This document shows positions 9,492 through 16,752 of a stretch of 64,000 bases of DNA, in pieces (the stretch's first letter is position 1; the number at the start of each line of letters is the position of its first letter). This DNA is from Flavobacterium sp. (lineage in GTDB: Bacteria > Bacteroidota > Bacteroidia > Flavobacteriales > Flavobacteriaceae). The stretch covers positions 28,672 through 92,671 of the forward strand of contig NZ_JAPZSU010000012.1 of NCBI RefSeq assembly GCF_027531905.1, written 5' to 3'. Under the pieces are notes generated by a model, which saw only the letters and a list, made by a program, of their open reading frames with translations, was not told the DNA's origin and searched no databases. A program made the position numbers and the translations under genes.

Positions 9492-10364
9492 ATGAGTGTT
9501 TTAGTTAATAAAGATTCTAAAATTATTGTTCAAGGATTCACAGGTAGCGAAGGAACTTTCCACGCTTCTCAAATGATTGAATACGGAACAAATGTTGTGG
9601 GTGGTGTAACTCCTGGAAAAGGTGGCTCTACACACTTGGATTTACCAGTTTTTAATACAGTTAAAGATGCTGTAGATCAAGCTGGAGCAGATACTACAAT
9701 TATTTTTGTTCCACCCGCTTTTGCTGCTGATGCAATTATGGAAGCGGCTGATGCTGGTATTAAAGTGATTATTGCTATTACAGAAGGTATTCCAGTAGCA
9801 GACATGATTAAAGCTAATGCTTATGTTAAAGAAAGAAACGCTAGATTAATCGGACCAAACTGTCCAGGTGTGATTACACCAGGTGAGGCAAAAGTGGGAA
9901 TTATGCCAGGTTTTGTTTTCAAAAAAGGAACGGTTGGAATCGTTTCTAAATCTGGAACGTTGACGTATGAAGCTGCTGACCAAGTAGTAAAACAAGGTTT
10001 AGGAATCACTACAGCCATTGGAATTGGTGGAGATCCAATTATAGGAACTACGACTAAAGAAGCTGTAGAATTATTAATGAACGATCCTGAGACTGAACTT
10101 ATCATTATGATTGGTGAAATTGGTGGTCAATTAGAAGCTGATGCTGCTAAATGGATTAAAGCTGATGGTAACCGTAAACCAGTTGTTGGTTTTATTGCGG
10201 GAGAAACTGCACCTGCCGGTAGAACAATGGGGCATGCTGGAGCAATTGTTGGAGGATCTGATGATACTGCTGCTGCCAAAAAGCAAATTATGAGAGATAA
10301 TGGTATTCACGTAGTTGATTCTCCAGCCGAAATAGGTAAAAAAGTAAAAGAAGTTTTAGGATAA
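9492..10364 (+). CDS. sucD: Succinyl-CoA synthetase (succinate--CoA ligase) alpha subunit
   Basis: The alpha subunit binds CoA and carries the phospho-histidine that couples succinyl-CoA to NTP formation in the TCA cycle. The 290-aa protein has the CoA-binding Rossmann part ([22 protein letters not shown]), the GPNCPGVI loop, and GHAGAIVGG with the phosphorylated His. The beta subunit gene (sucC) is not in this window. A TACTTTTG box at 9449-9456 is a possible -7 element. Confidence 0.97.
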   Translation: MSVLVNKDSKIIVQGFTGSEGTFHASQMIEYGTNVVGGVTPGKGGSTHLDLPVFNTVKDAVDQAGADTTIIFVPPAFAADAIMEAADAGIKVIIAITEGIPVADMIKANAYVKERNARLIGPNCPGVITPGEAKVGIMPGFVFKKGTVGIVSKSGTLTYEAADQVVKQGLGITTAIGIGGDPIIGTTTKEAVELLMNDPETELIIMIGEIGGQLEADAAKWIKADGNRKPVVGFIAGETAPAGRTMGHAGAIVGGSDDTAAAKKQIMRDNGIHVVDSPAEIGKKVKEVLG

Positions 10365-10391
10365 TTTCCGGATTTTAAAATTATAAATCTC

Positions 10392-10424
10392 AAAATGCCT
10401 CACGATTTGGTGAGGCATTTTGTT
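10392..10424 (+). terminator. Intrinsic terminator after sucD
   Basis: AAAATGCCTCAC pairs perfectly with GTGAGGCATTTT across a 6-nt loop and runs into a T-rich tract. Confidence 0.85.
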
Positions 10425-10437
10425 TAAATAAAAAGAT

Positions 10438-10860
10438 ATGTATAAAGAATTAGAAAAGTTTAAAGTAACCAACAGTTTTGTGTTTACCCCAGAAGATAGT
10501 CTAGAACAAGTTTGTAATGCTTCTGAAGGATGTGGTGTGTTTTTGGTATATGATTTGACTTCAGATAGAGAACTAATTATGGTGGGTTCTACAGGTACAG
10601 TACAAAACAACGGAACTCTTAAAATTAAAAATGGAGGTTTAGCATATAAAATTGTAGAAGGACATCAATTTGCTAAAACAGGTAGAAAATATTCTTGGCC
10701 TACACAAATGAAATTGGAAGGTATTACATCGCTTGAAGTGGTTTGGTACGAAACCTTTAATAATGGGGTGAAAGCCATTCCAACAAGTGTGGAAGGGCAA
10801 GTTTTACAAAGTTTTTTAGATAAAAATGGAACATTACCTAGATGGAATGTTGCTTTTTAA
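10438..10860 (+). CDS. GIY-YIG-like protein with degenerate motifs
   Basis: I do not recognise a named family, but the 140-aa layout resembles the GIY-YIG nuclease fold. CGVFLVYDLTSDRELIMVGSTG sits where GVYLIY...ELIYIGSTG would be, and PTSVEGQVLQSFLDKNGTLPRWN resembles the segment that carries the catalytic Glu. The first tyrosine of GIY is replaced (VFLVY) and YIG reads MVG, so nuclease activity is doubtful. It starts just behind the sucD terminator and is followed by its own terminator. Confidence 0.6.
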   Translation: MYKELEKFKVTNSFVFTPEDSLEQVCNASEGCGVFLVYDLTSDRELIMVGSTGTVQNNGTLKIKNGGLAYKIVEGHQFAKTGRKYSWPTQMKLEGITSLEVVWYETFNNGVKAIPTSVEGQVLQSFLDKNGTLPRWNVAF

Positions 10861-10903
10861 TTCTTTAGAATTTAATAGAAATAGCTGATCTTAGCTATAT
10901 TAC

Positions 10904-10942
10904 AATCTCATAGTTTTTCGTAAAGCTATGAGATTTTTTTTG
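10904..10942 (+). terminator. Intrinsic terminator
   Basis: AATCTCATAG pairs with CTATGAGATT and is followed by a T-rich run, ending the GIY-YIG-like gene. The ORF track entry 10928..11137 covers it and is not coding. Confidence 0.8.
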
Positions 10943-11018
10943 TTTTGGGTTGTAAACAGTAGGAGTAGGCTTTTTACAATAAAATCAAAAAATAAAGTTG
11001 TATATCACGGCTTAATAC

Positions 11019-11050
11019 TTGTAAATAGCCTAAATAATGCATTAATTTTG
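11019..11050 (+). promoter_or_regulatory. Promoter of the M48 lipoprotein gene
   Basis: TTG (11019-11021), 21 bp, then TAATTTTG (11043-11050) fits the Bacteroidota consensus. Transcription would start near 11057, about 16 nt before the chosen ATG. This argues against the ORF-track start at 11052. Confidence 0.6.
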
Positions 11051-11072
11051 TGTGCTACAAAAAATAAAAATT

Positions 11073-11888
11073 ATGAAAAAATATACTTCTTTACTTCCAA
11101 TTCTTGTATTGTTGATGGGGAGCTCTTGTGCCACTAATCCGATGACAGGAAAAAAAACATTGAATCTGGTTTCGAATAGCGAATTGTTTCCAGCTTCATT
11201 TCAACAATATGGTCAATTTCTGAAAGAAAACAAAGTAGTCCAAGGAACAGCTGATGCTAAACGAGTGGAAACCATTGGAATAAAAATAAAAGATGCTGCA
11301 GAAAAATATTTAGCTTCAATCGGTCAGAATCAATATTTAAAAGAGTATCGTTGGGAATATAAATTGGTAGAAAGTAAAGATGTAAATGCATGGTGTTTGC
11401 CAGGTGGAAAGATTGTTGTTTATACTGGTATTTTATCTGTAACTAAAGATGATGCAGGATTAGCCACCGTTATGGCTCATGAAGTATCTCATGCGTTAGC
11501 TAATCATGGAGCGCAACGTATGAGTGCCGCAAAATTGCAAGGTGTTGGTGCGGTAGGAGTAGCCGCTCTTACGGGAGGTCAATCAGCGGAAAGTCAAAGC
11601 ATGTGGCGACAATTATATGGAGTAGGCTCACAAGTAGGTATAATGTTGCCTTTTAGTCGCGGACATGAGAGTGAAGCTGATAAAATTGGATTAACATTAA
11701 TGGCGATTGCAGGATATAATCCACAAGAAGCCATAGCATTTTGGAAGCGAATGGCAGCACAATCGGGAGGGAACTCACAACCTGAATTCATGAGTACACA
11801 TCCATCTGACGCCACGAGAGTAGCTAATTTACAAAACCTTATCCCTGAAGCAAAAGCTATTGCAGCTAAATTTGGAAAAATATACTAA
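11073..11888 (+). CDS. M48-family zinc metallopeptidase, lipoprotein
   Basis: The protein starts MKKYTSLLPILVLLMGSSC, a lipoprotein signal with the lipid-attached Cys at residue 19. The HExxH zinc site lies in MAHEVSHALANHG and the third ligand in HESEADKIG, as in the M48B (LoiP/BepA/YcaL-like) peptidases. These act in periplasmic quality control of envelope proteins. It is about 271 aa from the chosen start. It probably stands alone, since about 135 bp separate it from the next gene. Confidence 0.92.
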   Translation: MKKYTSLLPILVLLMGSSCATNPMTGKKTLNLVSNSELFPASFQQYGQFLKENKVVQGTADAKRVETIGIKIKDAAEKYLASIGQNQYLKEYRWEYKLVESKDVNAWCLPGGKIVVYTGILSVTKDDAGLATVMAHEVSHALANHGAQRMSAAKLQGVGAVGVAALTGGQSAESQSMWRQLYGVGSQVGIMLPFSRGHESEADKIGLTLMAIAGYNPQEAIAFWKRMAAQSGGNSQPEFMSTHPSDATRVANLQNLIPEAKAIAAKFGKIY

Positions 11889-12023
11889 ACCAAAATTTAA
11901 TTAGGTTATCGCATAATGCCCAGCATTGACTTGGCTTTTTTTTGCAATTATTTAAAGTGAATTTATTTTTTGAATTCAAGAAAAAAGATACATTTACACA
12001 ACTAAAATATGAACCTATAATTT

Positions 12024-13349
12024 ATGGCAAACTTACCTAAAGGAGATAAAAAATTACTAAATGCTTGGGCATTCTATGATTGGGCAAATTCGGTATATAC
12101 CTTAACCATAGTATCAGCAGTTTTTCCAATATTTTATGAGGCGTTGTTTACCGACAAGAGTCATTATATCGACGTTTTTGGAATGCATTTAAAAAACTCA
12201 GCTTTGATAAGTTTTATCACAGCTTTAGCTTTTTTAGTAGTGGCTTTTATCTCTCCTTTGTTATCTGGAATTGCAGATTATGTTGGGAATAAAAAAAGCT
12301 TTATGAAGTTTTTTTGCTATTTAGGAGCTTTGTCTTGTATGGGATTGTATTGGTTTGATTTAGATTCAATTTATAGTGGGTTGTTATTCTATTTTCTTGG
12401 GTTATTGGGTTATTGGGGTAGTCTAGTTTTTTATAATTCCTATCTACCAGATATTGCTTTTACTGAACAACAAGATGCGATTAGTGCCAAAGGTTATTCT
12501 TTGGGGTATATAGGTAGTGTGATTTTATTGATTATCAATTTGGCGATGATCATGAAGCCAAAATGGTTTGGAATTTCTGGAACCGAAGGAGTAGCGGCAA
12601 TGAAAGCCATGCGTTATTCATTTGTAATGGTAGGAGTTTGGTGGATTTTATTCAGTCAGTATACCTATTATTTTTTACCCAAAGGATCAAAAAAAACAGC
12701 TGAGGAGACTATTAAGACAAATCTTATTTTCAATGGATTTAAAGAATTAAAAATAGTATGGCATATACTGAGAGAAAACCTTCCATTAAAACGCTATTTA
12801 TATGGTTTTTTTGTTTCAAGTATGGCGGTTCAAACGGTGATGCTAATTGCTACTTATTTTGGAGCCCAAGAAATCGAATGGAAAGCAAAAGAAGATAGCA
12901 CTACAGGATTGATTATATGTATCTTGTTGATTCAATTGGTAGCTGTGCTAGGCGCTTTTTTGACCTCAAAAGCCTCTGAAAAATTCGGAAATATAAAAAC
13001 GTTAATCGTTATTAACAGTATTTGGTTAGTCCTCTGTATAGGTGCTTTTATAATAACAGCGCCTATTCAATTTTATATAATGGCGGTTTTTGTTGGTTTA
13101 GTAATGGGAGGCATACAAGCTTTATCTCGTTCTACTTATTCTAAATTTTTGCCAGAAACCACAGACACTGCTTCGTTTTTTAGTTTTTATGATGTGGCTG
13201 AAAAAGTAGGTATCGTTATCGGTATGTGTGTGTATGGTATAATCGACCAAGTGACTGGAAGTCCAAGATTTGCTATTGTTTTCTTGGCTTTATTCTTTTT
13301 CATCGCGGTTCTTTTATTAAAACGTGTACCATCAAAAAAAGCGTCTTAA
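12024..13349 (+). CDS. UMF1-type MFS transporter (Atg22-like)
   Basis: The 441-aa protein has about 12 hydrophobic segments and the family opening LLNAWAFYDWANSVY. Further markers are the loop SGIADYVGNKKSFMKFF and a late segment GGIQALSRSTYSKFLPE. This matches the UMF1/Atg22-like branch of the major facilitator superfamily; substrates of bacterial members are mostly unknown. It converges with the sigma-factor operon, and a bidirectional terminator overlaps its stop codon. Confidence 0.87.
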   Translation: MANLPKGDKKLLNAWAFYDWANSVYTLTIVSAVFPIFYEALFTDKSHYIDVFGMHLKNSALISFITALAFLVVAFISPLLSGIADYVGNKKSFMKFFCYLGALSCMGLYWFDLDSIYSGLLFYFLGLLGYWGSLVFYNSYLPDIAFTEQQDAISAKGYSLGYIGSVILLIINLAMIMKPKWFGISGTEGVAAMKAMRYSFVMVGVWWILFSQYTYYFLPKGSKKTAEETIKTNLIFNGFKELKIVWHILRENLPLKRYLYGFFVSSMAVQTVMLIATYFGAQEIEWKAKEDSTTGLIICILLIQLVAVLGAFLTSKASEKFGNIKTLIVINSIWLVLCIGAFIITAPIQFYIMAVFVGLVMGGIQALSRSTYSKFLPETTDTASFFSFYDVAEKVGIVIGMCVYGIIDQVTGSPRFAIVFLALFFFIAVLLLKRVPSKKAS

Positions 13350-13363
13350 ATAAAGACGCTTTT
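13337..13363. terminator. Bidirectional terminator between convergent genes
   Basis: AAAAGCGTCTT pairs with AAGACGCTTTT. The stem overlaps the MFS stop codon and can serve both that gene and the DUF2807 gene. Confidence 0.75.
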
Positions 13364-13385
13364 AGTGACTAAAAAACAAAAATAA

Positions 13386-14120
13386 TTAACCTTTAGAAAT
13401 CTCACCTGAGCCATTCACTTTAGTGTCTTTTTTGGTTGGATTTCCATAATACACAATATCTCCTGAACCAGAAACTCTTGCGTATAGACTCTCGGAACAA
13501 CTTACTTTCGTATCGCCAGAACCTGAAATGCTGATTGAGGCTGTTTTTGATTTTAAATTCGAGGCATTGATGTCTCCTGAACCTGAAATACTGCTAGAGA
13601 AGTCATCGGCAGTTCCGCTTAAAACGATGTCTCCAGAACCGCTCAAACTCATATTGAACTTTTGAGCATCTACTGCCAATTTTAAATCACCAGAACCCGA
13701 AAGTTTGGCATCAAAAGCATCCGTTTTGATAACATCTTTACTAATAATATCGCCTGAGCCGCTTAATACTAAACCATTAATCGATTCAAAAGGGATAGTA
13801 ATATGAACTGATTTTCCTGGGGATAATTTAAAATTGTATCCTTTCTCGGTTCCAATTTTTAAGACATTGTCTACCACTTCCACATCAATATAATCCAAAA
13901 TGTTTTGTTCTCCTTTGATAGTGATACTACCTTCTTTTCCTGATACTAAATCCACATCAAAAAAGCCCGAAACTTTTATGGATTCATAACTTGTAGTAGT
14001 TCGGGTTTCTGTAATCACATTCCCGTTCCCTTTAATTTGTTTCCCCATATTCCATTGCCCGTAGGATAGGAAAGAGCTAAAAGACAGCAATAAAACACTC
14101 GCAATAGATAGATTTTTCAT
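13386..14120 (-). CDS. Head-GIN (DUF2807) domain secreted protein
   Basis: The 244-aa product has a signal peptide (MKNLSIASVLLLSFSSFLSYG) and then a beta-helix-like DUF2807 domain with eight or so SGSGD turns, each rung ending in this motif. Such proteins are envelope-located with no known activity. It is the last gene of the sigma-factor operon. Its upstream region holds a five-copy TTATAG repeat that may affect translation. Confidence 0.87.
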   Translation of the reverse strand: MKNLSIASVLLLSFSSFLSYGQWNMGKQIKGNGNVITETRTTTSYESIKVSGFFDVDLVSGKEGSITIKGEQNILDYIDVEVVDNVLKIGTEKGYNFKLSPGKSVHITIPFESINGLVLSGSGDIISKDVIKTDAFDAKLSGSGDLKLAVDAQKFNMSLSGSGDIVLSGTADDFSSSISGSGDINASNLKSKTASISISGSGDTKVSCSESLYARVSGSGDIVYYGNPTKKDTKVNGSGEISKG

Positions 14121-14133
14121 AAGTATTGTTTTT

Positions 14134-14163
14134 TTATAGTTATAGTTATAGTTATAGTTATAG
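14134..14163. repeat. Five perfect copies of hexamer TTATAG
   Basis: Units lie at 14134, 14140, 14146, 14152 and 14158. The tract covers the stop codon of the upstream (DUF4097-like) gene and ends 14 nt before the DUF2807 start, inside the zone where a ribosome would bind. Confidence 0.95.
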
Positions 14164-15222
14164 TTTTTTAGTTAAGGCAACATTCCCGTAATCTGATGTA
14201 ATTATTACACTATTTACTCCTTTTTTCTTGTAGTAACCATTAAAGTTTTTGGTGTAATTGGTTTCGGCTTTATTTAAAAATTCAAAATCACTATCGTATT
14301 TAAAATCAGCATATCGAAGCGTTACGTCAAAATCGAAAGCATAATTGGGGCTAAAACCTACTTTTACTCCAGTATATCCAGCATTGATTGCAATCGAATT
14401 GGCTTTGGCTTGAACTAATCCAACATCTACACTGCTGTATTTGGTTTGTAATTTGATTTGGTTGTTTAATGTTCCTACTTTTATGGTCAAATAGTTCCCA
14501 ATTCCATCAAGCGAATTCACTTCTTTGATTTTCACAGTACCGTATTTACTGGTGTATTTTACATCGCCTGCATCACCAATTGTGGTGTCTGTGTAGTCAG
14601 AAATTAAATCTATTTTCGAGAGGGCATCAATACTAAGTCCAGAATAACGACCTGTTATATTTCCATTTTTTAAATAAGAAATGCTGGAGTTGGAGCAGTA
14701 TTCTATAGTGATGTTGTTTTTGTTACTATTCAATCTTCCCATTGTAATTTTTCCATATTTACAAAGAATATTGGTAGGCGCATTCAAATCGGTAGTGGAG
14801 ATATTCCCGTATTTGTTATCTATCGTTACCCCGCCATTTTTTGGAATCTTAATAACATAATTAATCTCAAAACTGTTATTTCTTCCTTTTGAGCGATAAT
14901 TGTTGTTTTCGATTTGCGTTTTTGCAGTAACTAGTGATTTTAGTCCAATAATGTCAACTGTTATGTCGTTTAAGCGCTGATTCACCCAGTTTTCGCTATC
15001 ACCACTTACTTTTATTAAAATATCAAGTTCAATTTTGTCTTCATTCCAAGTGGTTACAAATACCGTCCCATATGAATTGGTGATGTTAATACCAGCATCA
15101 GCGTTTACAATAAATGCTTTTTTGATGTTTTTTTGCTTTGAAATTATAGCATCATCATTCGCAAAACCAAGTATCGGAAATAGCAAAAAGATAATGATAG
15201 TTTTATAGAGTTTTTTCATCAT
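14158..15222 (-). CDS. DUF4097-like secreted beta-rich protein
   Basis: The product has a signal peptide (MMKKLYKTIIIFLLFPILGFA) followed by about 330 residues of short beta strands: INITNSYGTVFVTTWNEDKIELD, TIDNKYGNISTTDLNAPT, VKYTSKYGTVKIKEV. The repeated YGxV/I turns resemble the DUF4097/DUF2807 adhesin-like beta-solenoids. I chose the start at 15222 (MMKKLYK) rather than 15252, because the signal peptide begins there. It overlaps the anti-sigma-like gene by 20 bp, so they are co-translated. Function unknown; the operon suggests envelope stress. Confidence 0.75.
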   Translation of the reverse strand: MMKKLYKTIIIFLLFPILGFANDDAIISKQKNIKKAFIVNADAGINITNSYGTVFVTTWNEDKIELDILIKVSGDSENWVNQRLNDITVDIIGLKSLVTAKTQIENNNYRSKGRNNSFEINYVIKIPKNGGVTIDNKYGNISTTDLNAPTNILCKYGKITMGRLNSNKNNITIEYCSNSSISYLKNGNITGRYSGLSIDALSKIDLISDYTDTTIGDAGDVKYTSKYGTVKIKEVNSLDGIGNYLTIKVGTLNNQIKLQTKYSSVDVGLVQAKANSIAINAGYTGVKVGFSPNYAFDFDVTLRYADFKYDSDFEFLNKAETNYTKNFNGYYKKKGVNSVIITSDYGNVALTKKL

Positions 15223-15757
15223 TTTGAGTATTAAGTTGTTCAGTTGTTTCAATTTGGTTTAATACATTTTGTAGAAATGAAATTCGAGTTTGCAAATTGC
15301 TAATCATCGCATAAATAATTTGCTTGTTTTCTCCATTTCTAGCAATCTCTTTAATGATTTTTTGATAATCATTGTCCAAAACCTTCATTTGCTGTAGGGC
15401 ATCAGCAATAATTTTTTGATTCTGAGGAGATTCTTTTTCCTTGAGTTTGTTCAGTTCATTTTTAATAAGAACATTAAAAATAGAATCTGTTTGTTTGGTT
15501 TCTTTTGAAGCAAAAGTGAGCTTGTTCGTTTTTGCCTCAGGTTTGAAAAAGAAAGACAAACTAAACATCACTACCAAAGTCGCTGCAATAGCAATCGTTG
15601 TGTATAAATTTCGTTTTCTATTCTTGATAGATTTTGTATTCAGTTTGTCAATAAACCGATTTTCGTGATTTTTGGGTAATTCAACAACATCCCAATCTGA
15701 ATCGAATTTTGCAAATAATTGGTCTAATTTTTCCTCTTCATTTCTCATATTTCGCAT
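15203..15757 (-). CDS. Membrane anti-sigma-like protein
   Basis: The 184-aa protein has a cytosolic N-terminus (EEKLDQLFAKFDSDWDVVELPKNH), one transmembrane helix at about residues 47-66 (LYTTIAIAATLVVMFSLSFFF) and a helical periplasmic domain. The size, topology and 13-bp overlap with the sigma-factor gene suggest it holds that sigma factor at the membrane. No zinc-finger anti-sigma motif is visible, so the role is inferred from context. Confidence 0.65.
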   Translation of the reverse strand: MRNMRNEEEKLDQLFAKFDSDWDVVELPKNHENRFIDKLNTKSIKNRKRNLYTTIAIAATLVVMFSLSFFFKPEAKTNKLTFASKETKQTDSIFNVLIKNELNKLKEKESPQNQKIIADALQQMKVLDNDYQKIIKEIARNGENKQIIYAMISNLQTRISFLQNVLNQIETTEQLNTQNDEKTL

Positions 15758-16299
15758 AATTTATTTCTTAAACTTTCTTTGGCTCTACTCAAAGTTGTTC
15801 TACAATTCGCGTAGCTTATTTTTAGGATTTCGCTTATTTCTTCTTGGTCGTAACCTTCAATATAAAACAAAGTCAAAACCGTACTGTAACTACTTTTCAA
15901 CGACTGAATAGCATTCAAAACTTCTTTTACTTTTATTTCATCAAAGTTGATAACTTCAGTGAATTCAGCTTCTTTATCTTCAATTTTGTAAAGATTTTTC
16001 TCGAAATCATCTGACTTTAATTTGTTGTTTTTTTTACAAAAATCAATGCTATAATTAATAACGATTCGTTTTAACCAAGCACCAAAAGCCACTTCTTTTT
16101 TGTAAGAATCTATTTTTGTAAACGCTTTCAAAAAACTTTCTTGCATCACATCTTCAGCAAAATGTTCATCCTTCACAATTCGAAAAGCCACATTATACAT
16201 TGCTTTACAATACCTATTGTAGACTTCAAATTGAGCCTTTTGGTTTTGTTGTTGGCAAAGTGTTACCAATTCTTCGATATGTAATTGTTGATAGGACAA
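15745..16299 (-). CDS. ECF-type RNA polymerase sigma factor
   Basis: Region 2 is seen in YNRYCKAMYNVAFRIVKDEHFAEDVMQESFLKAF and region 4 in LTLFYIEGYDQEEISEILKISYANCRTTLSRAKESLRNKL, giving a typical two-domain ECF factor of 184 aa. The ORF track begins at 16419, but its first 40 residues are a hydrophobic stretch foreign to the family. I chose the TTG at 16299 (encoding the start of MSYQQLHIEEL). It heads a four-gene operon with the anti-sigma-like, DUF4097-like and DUF2807 genes. Confidence 0.88.
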   Translation of the reverse strand: MSYQQLHIEELVTLCQQQNQKAQFEVYNRYCKAMYNVAFRIVKDEHFAEDVMQESFLKAFTKIDSYKKEVAFGAWLKRIVINYSIDFCKKNNKLKSDDFEKNLYKIEDKEAEFTEVINFDEIKVKEVLNAIQSLKSSYSTVLTLFYIEGYDQEEISEILKISYANCRTTLSRAKESLRNKLCEI

Positions 16300-16436
16300 G
16301 TAGCTAGTAATCGTTTTAATGAAAGACGTTCCTTTTTTTGCAGTGTTACAGTTTTTGAAAAAAAATATAGTTAAAGGTATCAAAATAAAGATATTTAAGA
16401 CGAAAAGCTTTATTTTCAATTTCGTTCTTTTCTTTT

Positions 16437-16543
16437 GGAGCAGAAAGTTTTGGCTTTTTTGTAAGCAAAGTCCCGCTGTTCGTTATATCTTTGCTTTTAT
16501 AAAGAAAAAAAGCAAAGGATGCCACTACCATCGGGGCTAGCAG
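16437..16543. ncRNA. Family A structured repeat, copy 1 (possible ncRNA; Flavo-1-like?)
   Basis: This 107-nt block matches 41242-41348, which has exactly the same length. Both copies keep GGAGCAGAAA at one end and CGGGGCTAG at the other. An outer helix pairs AGTCCCG (16469-16475) with CGGGGCT (16532-16538), and a central hairpin pairs CTTTGC (16489) with GCAAAG (16512) through T- and A-rich arms. The preserved structure suggests an RNA. Whether it equals the published Flavo-1 motif I cannot verify. Apart from the lon promoter region, the 450-bp gap between the sigma factor and lon holds nothing else I can name. Confidence 0.6.
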
Positions 16544-16699
16544 TTAGTATTGTTTTTCTTTTGCTGGCAAACTGTAAAATATACCTTTACCTTTTTCGTT
16601 TTAAAAGCTCTGGCACAAAGATTGTCTTTGCTAGTGTGAATAATACAACGCCAAACGGCATAAGTATTGAATTCCAGATAAATAAAAAGTATAAATCAT

Positions 16700-16707
16700 T
16701 AACTTTG
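16700..16707 (+). promoter_or_regulatory. Possible -7 element (TAACTTTG) before lon
   Basis: TAACTTTG fits TAnnTTTG and would start a leader of about 40 nt before the lon ATG. The nearest upstream TTG is about 30 bp away, longer than usual, so only the -7 half is called. Confidence 0.45.
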
Positions 16708-16752
16708 CATTGAATGACTTTTCATTTAATGACAAAATGACTTAATAACGAT

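Noticed and set aside
10928-11137. 69-codon plus-strand ORF between the GIY-YIG-like and M48 genes
   Set aside because: It covers a terminator and a consensus promoter and overlaps the M48 signal peptide in another frame.
16300-16419. N-terminal 40-residue hydrophobic extension of the sigma factor in the ORF track
   Set aside because: The residues are not sigma-like and resemble a chance signal sequence; the TTG at 16299 fits the family N-terminus.
16519-16713. 64-codon ORF upstream of lon
   Set aside because: It starts inside the family A repeat and overlaps the lon promoter region; no recognisable protein features.
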